Origin: Atopsyche davidsoni
Taxonomy: Eukaryota > Arthropoda > Insecta > Trichoptera > Hydrobiosidae
Reading direction: 5' to 3'
NCBI GenBank assembly: GCA_022113835.1
Contig: JAILWY010000007.1
Span: 7,727,001-7,791,000 of the forward strand
Length of the DNA: 64,000 nucleotides
The notes beneath the pieces are model-generated. The model saw only the letters and a list, made by a program, of their open reading frames with translations. It was not told where the DNA came from and did no database searches. Below, piece after piece: positions 47,740 through 58,469 of the stretch (position 1 is its first letter; each line of letters begins with the position of its first letter). Both the position numbers and the translations under genes were made by a program.

Positions 47740-48030
47740 ACTCACTTCGGCAGTCGGCATTTCAACAAAGTCGCCGCGACGCACTCCGGCTAATCTACCC
47801 GGCGGGTCCACAAAAGCCAGGCACGGCGCGCCGGGCCGACTGCACAAAGCTCCGCGTAAAACTGCGACTGACGGCCCTTTGTCCAGGCTGCCTGCAATTT
47901 CATTAACCGGGAATGCACCAATAAAGCGCACTTTTGAGGCGCGTCTGCACCCGCGCTTTGTGTACATGCACGCAGCGAAATATTCGGACGGTTATCGTTG
48001 CGCGGCTATCATGGCCGTTGCTCCGATTCA
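47740..48030. promoter_or_regulatory. intronic GC-rich island
   Basis: CpG-rich with GCCGCGACGC, AATTTCATTAACCGGG and CCAATAAAGCG (Hox-like). It ends near ATCATGGCCGTTG. A minus-strand 84-codon frame has no domain. Regulatory role inferred. Confidence 0.3.
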
Positions 48031-48699
48031 AATTTCAGCATAGATTGTGTGATTGAAGCTTGGTATTATTTTATCACTAAATAAGCCAGCAAACTTAGCA
48101 TGCTTTAATTTAATTAATATTTGTATTAATAATCGGGTAACAAAACAACCGAATACTTTTTCACTTGTGATTATGAAATGTTTGCAACTGTCGTGGCCAA
48201 TTGAAATTTAGCACTGATTTTGTAATTAAAGCTAGACATCATCATTTCTTGTGAATAGAATCACGAATGGTTATTAAAAAAAAAAACATATAAATTGTCT
48301 GACTCAATATCACAAGTATTCAAACTTTCACGTGATGCGAAATCCACCCATTTCCTCTTCTCATATTCATACTGTGGTAAGATTCATAGCATACTCTTTT
48401 TGATTTCAATATTTTTCATATTTAATCGTTTTGATCGTTGGTGTTTGCTGAAATTTTTTAAATTAATATTTTATTTTAAATCTTACATACCGGCAAAAAA
48501 GAAATAGCTTTCTACTTATGAATCAATATTTTATTTTTTTCATAATGGTCAATGTACAAGGTAGCAAGTGTTTTCTCGAATCACTCTTCTTACTTTATTA
48601 CTATCTTAAAATTGTTAAAATGTATCATTTACTTAATATTTTAAGGAAGTTTAATGAGTTTTCGTGCTAGTTGTGTTTTTTGATACTAGAGGAAAATTT

Positions 48700-49090
48700 T
48701 TAAATTGCAAGCGAGCTCTTTGCGCGGTACCTGAGTCAGATATTTCTTCGATAAGAGCGCTCGGCTCATGACTCAGAGCGCGATATTTGCTCTAAGTATT
48801 ACATACGTCCACCGAGTGTTTGATTTACAAATCTATATTGTGTCGTGAAATCCTTTGTCGCGACAAGCGGGGTGTGCCGAGCCAGGGTGGTGACGTCACG
48901 CCACTCCAGGACTCGAATCGAGATACGCTTCTCTAGACATCCGGTCAATGGGGCCGGATAAGATCGCGCTTTGACCGGATAAGATCGCGTTTTGACCAGC
49001 TGCCGAATGTGACACCTTGGTCATGAATGCGTCGTGTAAATACGCGGAAGTCTGTATTACGTCCCGATGTGTGGAAATATATAAATATAT
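48700..49090. promoter_or_regulatory. intronic island with CRE and duplicated GATA-like unit
   Basis: TGACGTCA at 48891-48898 inside GGTGACGTCACGCC. A 21-bp unit starting CCGGATAAGATCGCG is repeated in tandem at 48954-48974 and 48975-48995 with one difference, followed by CAGCTG (E-box). GATAAG is a GATA-factor core. The mix of CRE, paired GATA-like sites and an E-box is enhancer-like; function inferred. Confidence 0.4.
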
Positions 49091-49609
49091 ATAACTCTAA
49101 GATTTAACGATAATGGTCGCCACTCGGTGCGTGTGGGGCATTTTTTTGCTGTGGCTTGCTTTATCAAGAAGACCAAACTATTCGTAAATTCTTAAATTAA
49201 ACTTAATGTGTACAACATATCAATAACTTTATAACAATAAATATATATTAAGATGTAAAATATTTGCAAACAGAGATAAATAAAACTACCTATGATCAGA
49301 GTTAAAGATCAATTTTTACTATTGATAATTATTGTTTTGTTTAATGCCCAATGAGCTATGCAAATAAAATATAAAAATTTAAATTGAAATATTTCATAAT
49401 TAAAATAAGCAAGTAGTGAGGAAATGAAAAATGCGTCTTGAGATTATGCAAAGTATAAAAAACATAAGTTAAACGTAATATCAATTACAATACCTATATT
49501 TACTTGGTGTACTATGAAAGTTATATAAAATAATTATACAAGTTTTCAATTGAATAAAAACCTCTCGATTTCATAATGTTTCATTATATTTTAAGAGTAC
49601 ATAATTAGC

Positions 49610-49890
49610 GCATAGAAATAACGTTTACACTGGCACCATTTCTCCGTACGGATATCGACAAGTGGCCATGTTTTCATTCAAATCTTTCACCAGACCCCTC
49701 CTCGAGGAGACGTTTGAATAAGCCGCCACCGCTCCCCGCGTGCTCGGCGGGTGAATAAAAATATAAAGTCTCTGGTGCGATAGGATCTGCCACGGCCATC
49801 TACCGGGCCGCTGATTGTGAAATGCCTCTACTCTCTGCATTATTCTTGTGCAATATACAATCTGAAAGACTCGCCTTTTGGTACAAAAAA
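49610..49890. promoter_or_regulatory. intronic GC-rich island
   Basis: It contains CAAGTGGCCATG (Pho/YY1-like), GTGAATAAAAATATAAAG, CACGGCCATC and TGCATTATTCTTGTGC. A minus-strand 95-codon frame has no domain. Another, weaker patch is at 50420-50620 with CTCCATTGTTTTCC (SOX-like). Confidence 0.3.
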
Positions 49891-51589
49891 ATTTGCCGAC
49901 AACTTTATGCATGTATAAAATTTAATTTCAATATACCCTGCGTATAGGAGATGTTGTGATTTTATCTTGACCTCTTAAAATTCCAGGCGATATTTTTATA
50001 AGCATATATATTATAATTGATTTTAACAGGTAAACTAGAGAACCAATACGGCTAATAACCTTTTAATTATAATTTATATTTATAACTTGAATCTAGGTTC
50101 AGTGCTGGAAAGAAACGTTAAAAACATTAAAACCCTTTTATACGCAATGAATCCGAAAGTAATATTCGTCAAAATAATATTGTTTTGTTTGTTTGGCTCT
50201 CTTGTCTGTTTTTTTTAATATCAATTAGATATTCTAATGTAAAAAAAATAATTAAACCCCAAAAAAAAAAAACCTCATTTTCTAAATCACATTCAATTAC
50301 TTTAATCAGCGATAAGCGGCATACAGCTATGTCTATAAATGAGAATCAATGCCAATGGGAAAAAAAAATATTTATAGCGAATAAACGTTTTCTTTTCCCG
50401 TGTTTAGACGAATAAATACGCGTGTTTGTATTTTCCTTCTCCGGGAGAAAATCTTGGGTATATTTTTGCAGCACAACGGCAAATATGAAGAAGCCGCCCG
50501 ATACAAGCAGATCTGATGCCCCCCGCTATTTGCCTCCATTGTTTTCCTATTGACTATTCCGCTGTCTTATTTCTGTGACCCGCCATCAATTTAGCTTCAA
50601 TCTAAACGCAAAAATAGCCCCAATAAATAAATATATAAACTAAACTGTTTTCTAGTACTTAAAATTAATAAAAATTTAGAATATTATTATATAAACTATC
50701 CTTAAACATTAAAAAATAAGTAAAGATATATTTATCCAATTTTTAATGGCAAATTAAGGGCATTAGTTTTGACAAAGTTTACTTGTTTTCGTACTTTATA
50801 CATAGTTGTACAATATTATAAACTGAATAATTTTACATTTTCAAGAGTGAATACTCATAAGACCTGCAAAATTCTGATCCAAACCTTAGTTTGTAGACTC
50901 AAAATCACTGAGTCAACACCCTGGCCATATTTTTTGTAAAAACATTAGAATTCCAGTATGAATAAGCAAGTCTTATTCCTTGACACATTAACGCATTCGT
51001 TAAACATTTAATAATATTATAATCAAGGCAGTTTTTTTTTTACATACCATGTGTTATTATTAACAGTTTTATGAATTATAATCACACTACTGCAAGTGAT
51101 AATTAATGTATTTATTTTAATTATTTCATAACTATTGACTAACACCGACAGAAGTCAGCTGCCCAAAATTGTTATGTGATACCAATTGTCTGAATAGAAT
51201 AAGATGGTCACATACCCATTCCAAGGACCAAAACCCATTTTTACATTTTTTTTAAAAATCAAGAATTTCTAGAAAATATTCTAAAAAATTGAAAAAATAA
51301 ATATATCCAATGGTTTTTTTTTTTGTTTTCCTTAGCTTTGGGCATCTAATTTTACTATTGATATTTATTAAAAAAAAAAAAACTATTGAGTTCAAAAATC
51401 CATACTTTTTTTAATACATAGTGATTATAATAAGTGTCATAACTCATTTCATATTTATAATGAAACCTAGTTAAATAGATAGTTTAAAAAAAATAGATGA
51501 TAATAAGGGGAAAAGAAAACGTCTGCTTGCTTTGGAGGTAGTGTAAATTCGCACCTCAAATTTCACAGAAATCCATTTTCTTTAAATCG

Positions 51590-51850
51590 ACCGGTTGCCA
51601 ATGGTTTTTCCGCCCGAGGCAATATTCCTTATATTACTTTTTTATTACGGCCCGGCGTGCGTCCCGCTCGCTCCCGCGGCCCGCGCGCGCGGCGGAGGGA
51701 GACGCCGACAGCATCAGCCGCCCGTGATTGTCTCTCCGGGAGAGCATTTTGATATACACGCGGACGTAATAAGTAATCTATATTGTAATGCGACCAATGC
51801 CGGGTATCGGCTTACCAATAAACAACCCGAGATGAGGTTTTTAAATAAAT
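51590..51850. promoter_or_regulatory. intronic CpG-rich island
   Basis: A GGCCCGCGCGCGCGGCGG core, flanked by TTTTTATTACGG and GACGTAATAAGTAATC (homeodomain-like, Abd-B-like). The 105-codon plus-strand frame is Arg/Ala-rich only where GC is high and has no family signature. Regulatory role inferred. Confidence 0.3.
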
Positions 51851-52099
51851 ATCAAGACAATTTTCTTAATAATTATAACCGAGATCATGCAGCTTTCTTC
51901 GTTGCATATTAAAATCTGAAAAAAACATTGTCCTCTTTGATTTCATTTTTTTAGGAATGAGCACGAGAAACAACACATACTATGCATTAGATATTATTTC
52001 TGTAGACTGCAGACACGCTTCTTATCACATATCATTCCGATGCAGCGCGATAGTGCGAAAAACCGAATTCTCTAATCTAGAATAGCCTTTGATTGCTCA

Positions 52100-52400
52100 A
52101 CAATGAGTCAAGAAACATCACCGAGCTTAAGTTTGCGCGGCGACCGCGGCGTCCCGTGTCGCTAGCGTCGCGCCGGTTTCCGGTCCAAGATGGCCGCCCA
52201 CACCTGGACATGTGTCGCTGCTGATGAATATTATAATTACAGGAGGCGGGAGTGCCTCCTCCCCCCTGCACGGCCCCACACCCGCATTAAAGCCTATTTT
52301 TTATTCCTACGTGACGTACTCGCTTGTGTTCTCGGCAGTATTTACATTTGCAACCATTGTGCTGCGGCCCACTACCAAAAAAGAAAGCCTGAATTTCAAG
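52100..52400. promoter_or_regulatory. island with YY1/Pho consensus
   Basis: AAGATGGCC at 52187-52195 reads GGCCATCTT on the minus strand, the YY1/Pleiohomeotic consensus. CACACCTGG (E-box) follows directly. It is CpG-rich on the left, with ATTATAATTA to the right. Several 60-90-codon frames overlap. Polycomb-response or enhancer roles are possible but inferred. Confidence 0.35.
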
Positions 52401-52625
52401 GACTTGTATAATTCATCATTCGAACATTCTCATGTTTATAAATGTTCAATGTGCAATGATACAAGTTCCCGTTGAAGTGAGTTAACTTATTGAATTATAC
52501 TAAAACTTTATACAAAACTAAGTAAAAATTTCTCTTTAATTGTAAATAGTGCAAATGAAGCATAACTCATCCTTGAATATAATTTTCAGTTTGCAATGTA
52601 TGTCAAATATTTGAGACATTGACAT

Positions 52626-52690
52626 AAGCGGTCTGCACACGCCGACATCCAACTGATGAGCTAGCCAATAGTGTCTTTTTATAAATTTCA
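52626..52690. mobile_element. MITE fragment
   Basis: GCGGTCTGCACACGCCGACA followed by GAGCTAGCCAATAGTGTC matches one arm of the 28518-28791 family. The other arm is not clearly preserved. Confidence 0.4.
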
Positions 52691-52999
52691 AATCTAATTT
52701 TTTTTTTGCCGATATTATTACTTTTAGGTTGCAATGAAATATTTAACCGCTTTTTTTTTAAATATTTTATTTCACAGACATGATAATTCACGTTTTACGT
52801 TAATATTTCGTCAAATTAAATATCATTGCAAATCACACACCCATTATTTTAGGCACGGGTACTGATGGAACACAATATAAAAACGATTCAGAGCACATTT
52901 GCTGATACCACAAATAGATCGCATACAATAGAATTTATTGAAAAAAAATTCACATTAGATTTATCAGAAACAATAAGCGATTCCAATTTATCGGGATCA

Positions 53000-53250
53000 T
53001 TTCCTTGAAAACGTCCACATCAGATCGCATTCACGAGAAACCATCAACGTTGCCGGCCGCCAACGCGTCCCTGGCGTCGCTTTTTAAGAGTTTATTGTCA
53101 GGCTGGCTCCGGCATGTCATTAGTCGCCTTCTGCTTTGCGGCTATGCGGTTATTACAAACTATTTGCGATTACTCGACGTTAATTTTTTACTCCTGAAGG
53201 CGAATACATTAGCGGATCAAAATGCTTCAGGCTTGTGATCTGTGCTTGCG
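53000..53250. promoter_or_regulatory. intronic island with homeodomain-like sites
   Basis: It contains GCGGTTATTAC, CGACGTTAATTTT and GTCATTAGTCGCC (homeodomain-like), with CpG-rich left side. A 77-codon plus-strand frame is open but shows no family signature. Regulatory role inferred. Confidence 0.3.
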
Positions 53251-53262
53251 CAATGTATCTGG

Positions 53263-53462
53263 CAGTGCGCTCATTCATTATTCTCATGACAATATTAGCC
53301 GACAAGCACTGCTGCTTTTGACGAATGTAACTAGCAGTACAAATTTATTACTATCGTAGAAGTGATAACCATCTAGCAGTGCTGCTTTTGACAAAATCAT
53401 TTGCATTAAGCATTCAATAAAATCACGACAATATTAACCAACACGAATTGCTGTTTTTATAT
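53263..53462. repeat. diverged local duplication
   Basis: Two stretches share blocks in order: CATTCA-type, then GACAATATTA(G/A)CC, then CACTGCTG/GAATTGCTG. The word GTGCTGCTTTTGAC or CTGCTGCTTTTGAC occurs at the junction of each copy. The period is about 105-130 bp. No protein. It may be a decayed two-unit tandem repeat. Confidence 0.4.
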
Positions 53463-54420
53463 TGATTTCAAAACCTCTTCAAACTCAGTAAAGTAGTTTA
53501 AATATTGAGTATTAAATATCGCGGATCTTATTTGTATTTTTTCAGTAGTTTATCAGGTAGAAAACAGTGATTCAGTAATGCTGGTTTTCTTTTTTTTCAC
53601 GCTGCATATTGAGTTCAGAATCTTCTCGAGTCCAGTATCACCAAGGTAACGTGATAGCACACTATTTGCTGGAAGCTTTACACAGAACACTTACTAACAC
53701 CTCGACTCCTTGAGCGGGGCCCTCGTCTCGGGTAAACAGTCCAACATTGTCCGTGAGTCAACAGCGTCGTTACTGTGTAACAAAGAAGAGTGACGGCTGT
53801 TTAATGTGGATTATGAATAAGCTGAGATCTCAGCATTAAAATTGCGTTTATACCACAAAATAGGATGCCCAAGAAGCAACGAAGCTGCTAATGATTTTTC
53901 TTGATATCTGATTTATTATATATTCAAACATAATGTAATGCAAAGTTAATGAAATCTGGCTTTTCTTTGAGAAAAAGTACATGTTGCGATAAAAAAAAAC
54001 TTGGCGAATAAATTAAAATCATAGAAAACTACATTTAAACCAATGACTGTGCAAAAAATACTCGTATATAATCATAAAATATTTAGTAGAAATAATAAAA
54101 ATCAACGATTGTAAATATGTACAAAAGCAGAAAAAAAGAGACTAATAAATGCATTTGCAGTGCAACCATTTTAAAGGACTATCAAAAGAATTACTATCTG
54201 TGTAAAACAATGAACGTTTAATTTATATCTTTTAAATAAGCACGAAATATTTCACGATACAACAAGAGACAGAAAATTGAAAATACTTTTTATGGAAATA
54301 CATATATTTGCGATACTTGAAAATATACATTTGGAGGATTCTCAATTCCACTCTGCAGAGCACCTCCTGCCAGTAGTCGGCGGTCGTGTGTGTTGTCCGC
54401 AGGTAGTACACGCCAGGCTC

Positions 54421-54540
54421 GCCTTCTCTCGCCTTCTCTCGCCTTCTCTCGCCTTCTCTCGCCTTCTCTCGCCTTCTCTCGCCTTCTCTCGCCTCCCCTC
54501 ACCACCCCTCGCCTCCTATCGCTCACCTCGCCACTCATCA
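54421..54540. repeat. 10-bp minisatellite (GCCTTCTCTC)n
   Basis: Seven perfect GCCTTCTCTC units (54421-54490) followed by about four to five degenerate units. One strand is almost pure pyrimidine, so triplex (H-DNA) formation is possible. Frames on both strands stay open through it only because a 10-bp repeat cycles through three phases without stops. Likely polymorphic in copy number. Confidence 0.95.
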
Positions 54541-55340
54541 CCTATAATTTTCGGCTCTTTTCATGAACTATGGTTGGCGGCTTAAGGTGCCTCGATTATA
54601 CAGCGCGGAGTGTTCGTACAGTCAATAAACATTTACATAATACCAAAGGAGATGGCCACCGAAACGTGTCGCATTGTATGGGGACGGACTTTGTCTCGTG
54701 AAAATTACACTCCGCGACACTGTTCATTTTTTTTAATGGCACTTGGTAATAATGTTGTGAAATGCGCCAATACTCAAAAAAATCGCCTTACAAATTTATT
54801 TTTAGAATGCAACGAATCGTCAATCACACGATAATTTATGGATATTTTACAAAAATATTTATTGTTATGATCGTAAAATCAGCCCAAAAAAACATAAGAA
54901 CAAATACTGAAAAATATCTATTTGCGTCAAACAGCAGTTTACGTAGGCTTTTTTCTTAATTATATGAAATTTAATGAGATAAAATTTTTATTAGAAATAA
55001 TGCAGAAAAACCCAAACTGTTGTAAATTATAAAATCACAAACATTGATATAAAAAAGATATAAATATTTTATGATTTGAAGTCACCGTTCATTTTATCAT
55101 ATTTAACTAAAATTTTATGAAGTCGTTAAATTAATAAAAAAATAGTCTTTATAGTTTAACTCGCGAGTAGTCGTTGCCTAAACAATATTTTCTTTATATA
55201 AATTTGCAAAATAAAAATTCTTCGTGTTTTTTTTTATACTTTTCTGTTACTACTGAAAAAAACAATTGGCGTATCTATGTAACTGCTTTATCTTTTTAAC
55301 AAAATTGATAGTTCATTTCCACGTTTTATTATTGTTCCAG

Positions 55341-55493
55341 CGGACGCAGACAGCGCAGAAGGCGACACTGCGCAGGACTTGCTGACTTGTGGGGGTTGCC
55401 AGAAAGCTTTTGCTTTGGCAGATATCGTCCGCTTCATCCAGCACAAGGTCCTAGCATGCAACAAGGAAAACTTCTCACAATGCTTTCCCCAAG
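55341..55493 (+). CDS. BCL11-family transcription factor, zinc-knuckle exon
   Basis: Acceptor ATTGTTCCAG, then 153 bp to donor CAAG|GTATGA, phase 1 at both ends. It encodes about 51 residues: an acidic start (ADADSAEGDTAQ), then DLLTCGGCQKAFALADIVRF and the IQHK...ACN segment. Cysteines at exon residues 17 and 20, His 35 and Cys 40 give C-X2-C-X14-H-X4-C, the spacing of the N-terminal C2HC zinc finger of BCL11A/B and its insect homologue. In vertebrates this finger mediates BCL11 multimerisation. The family makes nuclear, DNA-binding developmental regulators that recruit chromatin repressors. The rest of the protein, with its C2H2 fingers, must lie downstream of the window. Confidence 0.9.
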
Positions 55494-55727
55494 GTATGAA
55501 AAACTTTCAGAGTCCCACATATTTGCTTTTACCCTGAGCCCGACTGGTACTACAATGATCAATTGAGCTTGTCCTTGTGGATGTCAATTTATTACTCACA
55601 TGTATAATTTAATTATCAGTAATATATTAAAAGTTTCATTATTCTGATTATAGAATCTTACTAACTTCTAAGTTATTAAAGGTACAAAAAAATATTTTTG
55701 TTGATATATGTATTATATTTTGTGCAG
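55494..55727 (+). other. intron 2 (234 bp)
   Basis: GTATGA to TTTTGTGCAG. Short, AT-rich and phase 1. I see no feature inside. Confidence 0.85.
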
Positions 55728-55925
55728 GTCCGGCGGGAGACCGCGACTCGGACGAAGGTGGGCGGCCGTTAGGGGTGGCCAACGCCCGCCGCCCTTCCAT
55801 CTCCGCGCCCATGGGCCGCAAAGGGCGCGTCCACACCCCGCCCCCCGCCAGCCCTGCGCTCCCCGCCCCTCATCACCTCTTGGAAGATGGAGCTGCGTCC
55901 AGCACGCCGAAACGTCTCCATGAAG
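55728..55925 (+). CDS. BCL11-family transcription factor, exon 3 (disordered linker)
   Basis: 198 bp, acceptor TGTGCAG, donor GAAG|GTAGGC, phase 1 on both sides. It encodes about 66 residues with no Cys and many Gly, Pro, Ala, Ser and Arg: RRPSISAPMGRKGRVH, then PPPASPALPAP and STPKRLHE. This looks like a disordered linker with basic patches and possible phosphorylation sites (SP and TP). GC content is much higher than in the surrounding introns, consistent with coding. Being symmetric, it can be skipped without a frameshift. Membership in the gene is inferred from phase and position; low-complexity sequence gives little homology by itself. Confidence 0.85.
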
Positions 55926-57160
55926 GTAGGCTACCGAACATCAGTTAACACCGAGACATACTTTAATTCCGTAGACATACTTCGATCAACCTAAAACTTC
56001 AAAAATTTTGTATTTTGAGAACGTTTTTTATACATGTTGTTCGTACTACCCCGCATGTGGGATATGAACTATTACTAGGAGGGTCATTTCTTTCTCTTCG
56101 GCATTTTGCACTCTTTGTTCCTGGCAAACCAATTGAGGACTATGTATTGAGAAGAAAATTAACATCTAATTTTTATAAAAAATGGTTGAATCTGAATCAA
56201 ATACTCTTAAGATAAATTAATTATTAATGTCTATAAGAACTTTTATTTCATGCCTTTAGATTGATTATTAAAAACATTTATAAATAATAATGTTGAATTT
56301 ATACTGTACAAAATATTCACTTTAATAAACACAGCTACTCGGCCAAGTTATTGTAAGATCTGTTATCATGTAAACGTTTTCGCCTCTTCAAACATCCTGA
56401 AATTTTGAAAATACGATGTAATTACATCATTCCACATATCAATAACTTGGCAAAGTCCTCTGAAATGTTATTCAATTCCTGCATTATCACCTCTGAGCAT
56501 ATATTGACCGTTTACACAAATGTTCTCCGCGAACCAAATTACTTATTTATCACCGCGGACAACGGATGATGACGAAGCGAGCGACACATGTGCCCCAATA
56601 GGCGGCGAAAACACGGAAATTCTTCTTCAAAAACCTCACACAGCCCGAACAAAGAACATACGGGAAATGATACAAAGACGATCGCTTGTAGAGTAAACAC
56701 GGGCTGTGTACTCAGAGACGGCTAGTCTGTGGCACTCATCTTCCCGCACCTGTTCAAATGTGAGACCTACTGTTGACCATACGAAAAGTTTGCATTCACT
56801 ACGAATGTGATCAGAGAAATTATCAACTAGAGCAAATATCTTGTTTCCAGTGTCTCTTTCTTACTTTATCAATTCTGTCGGCTTACCAACTAATATATGA
56901 GAAATAATTACAGTATGACAGCATTTATTTTCTGAGAATTCAAAAATCTACACAATAATATATGAATAAACTCAATAAAAAAGGCATCTCAAGAATTGAA
57001 CCACGTAAATTAATGTTACAACTACCTCAAAAATTGGAAGAAATGTTTTAATTTTTTTAACCACCTTTTCTAAATGTTCAATTTATTTAATTACAAAATC
57101 TACTTGGCATACACGTGTGTAGCAAATGTAATTTTATAAAATCCACTTTTCTGTTATCAG
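55926..57160 (+). other. intron 3 (1235 bp) with a GC-enriched island
   Basis: GTAGGC to TCTGTTATCAG. At 56480-56780 there is a GC-enriched island with TTTATCACCGCGG, GGCGGCGAAAAC (E2F-like) and CACCTGTTC (E-box). The rest is AT-rich. A 66-codon frame at 56015-56215 has no domain. Confidence 0.75.
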
Positions 57161-57346
57161 ATGGAGATTCAACTACTCCCAAAAGGCGGGCGTCAACCTC
57201 TCCCATGGCGTCCAGTTCACTGGACGAGGACATCAAACCCAAGATCAAGCAGGAGCACCCCATGGACACCAGCTCTTCGCCCGAGGATGGACAGAAGAAG
57301 TCCAGAACCGAGATGGCCGATGCCGAGTCCAACACCATGCACAGTG
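57161..57346 (+). CDS. BCL11-family transcription factor, exon 4 (acidic/SUMO-motif linker)
   Basis: 186 bp, acceptor GTTATCAG, donor AGTG|GTATGT, phase 1 on both sides. It encodes about 62 residues starting DGDSTTPKRRASTSPMASSS and including DEDIKPKIKQEHPMDTSS. TPKRR is a basic, NLS-like patch and a near-echo of STPKR at the end of exon 3. IKQE fits the sumoylation consensus (hydrophobic-K-x-E), and BCL11A has a comparable PKQEH stretch after its first finger. The segment is otherwise Ser/Asp/Glu-rich and probably disordered. The next exon, expected to lead into the C2H2 fingers, is not in the window. Confidence 0.85.
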
Positions 57347-57989
57347 GTATGTCTTGTTTTTCAATTATTAAATTTTTTAAATTAATAATAGCTTTAATAA
57401 CGGTTACAACGTAAAAAATACAAATATGACAAAAAAATTACAATATATTGTGTCTATCATTTTTACTCGCACAAGTCCGTTAGATACGATTAAAATATAA
57501 TTCAATATAAACTCGACTTCAATTAAGTATAAATAACATAAAAAGTATTTCATAATTTTGATTGATGTTAAATAATGAGAAATATAGTATTGCAAAACAA
57601 TATGAATAACATAATGATATTTAAATTAGAGAAGGCAAGGGTTTTATGATAACTTAACAAAAATGGTTCTAAATACTTCCCATATTTAATACGTACGTGC
57701 ATAATTATATTAATTTTAAAATAATTATTTCAAAAGATTATAAATATATTTTTTAATGTTAAATACAATGAATCAACAATCTAGATAATATTTGTTTGCG
57801 GAGAAAAAAACTTTATCGCATTATCGTTTTACTATAAATATCCTACGTGTGTTTACATGCAATGCATTGAATAATAACGAATAAATATACTTTACATTGA
57901 ATATCCGTAGCAATATTTTCCCCCTTCTTCTATAGAAGTAGAAAAATCAAAACATGTCGGCAATTTACACAACTTATTGAGTTTTCCAA

Positions 57990-58160
57990 ACAATCCCTCT
58001 CCAATAAAGAAACAATCCTTTGACATATCCGCTGCCGGCCACTCAGGTCGGCGAGGCAGTAACCGACTCGACATCTGATATGTAATTTCAAACCCTCTGG
58101 CCCCCGCCATAAGGTTCACATTACGCCGGCTTATTGTCACGTCATTCACAGCCTATGGCT
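57990..58160. promoter_or_regulatory. island in intron 4
   Basis: Moderately GC-rich with CCAATAAAGAAAC, CTGCCGGCC, CCGCCATAAGG and CTTATTGTCACGTCATTC (CRE-like). The 85-codon minus-strand frame has no domain. Regulatory role inferred. Confidence 0.3.
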
Positions 58161-58307
58161 GACACTTCAACAAGGGGTTGACAAAAATAACTTCGAAGTA
58201 AAGTCCTATGTAGACGGAAAACCGATTTCAAAAAAAAAAAACTTCTCAAATACTAGAAATTAAAAAAAATATTTTATACAAATAAATACCTTAATTTTAT
58301 TATGTAG

Positions 58308-58335
58308 GCTCCGTCCCCACACCAGCATCAATGTA
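58308..58335 (+). CDS. possible alternative terminal exon (9 codons and stop)
   Basis: TTAATTTTATTATGTAG is a plausible acceptor at 58307. Joined in phase 1 it would add GSVPTPASM and then a TAG stop. No AATAAA is obvious just downstream. The frame is short enough to be chance. If used, it would give a short isoform with the zinc knuckle but no C2H2 fingers. Confidence 0.15.
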
Positions 58336-58469
58336 GTAAATTTAATTTAATTTTTACATAATATTTATAGCAGTGATCCTTGAAAAAATATAAACATGAT
58401 TTTAAAGTCTCATCGCGTAAACTTTCCTAGTATCATTAATTCATCATATTTAATTTAATAATAATTACG

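Larger units (their letters stand above)
13641..55340 (+). other. intron 1 of the BCL11 gene (about 41.7 kb)
   Basis: It is bounded by GTAAGA at 13641 and by TTATTATTGTTCCAG ending at 55340. It is overwhelmingly AT-rich and contains scattered GC-rich islands, one mariner, LINE and MITE relics, simple repeats and one coding-like segment at 38565-38694. The islands described below are the main content. Stretches between them (for example 14400-15900, 17170-20400, 31900-32150, 33300-34560 and 38900-39500) are AT-rich spacer in which I see nothing more. The intron limits are inferred from splice-site sequence and phase compatibility. Confidence 0.6.

Noticed and set aside
51595..51912. 105-codon ORF with a hydrophobic start that mimics a signal peptide
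   Set aside because: The hydrophobic start comes from a TTATATTAC/TTTTTATTAC stretch and the Arg/Ala part from a CGCG run; no family signature.
54277..54585. 102-codon ORF with LAFSRLLSPS repeats
   Set aside because: The repeated peptide is only the translation of the 10-bp minisatellite; there is no splice context or homology.
57892..58149. 85-codon minus-strand ORF in intron 4
   Set aside because: No domain and no splice sites on that strand; it overlaps a regulatory-type island.
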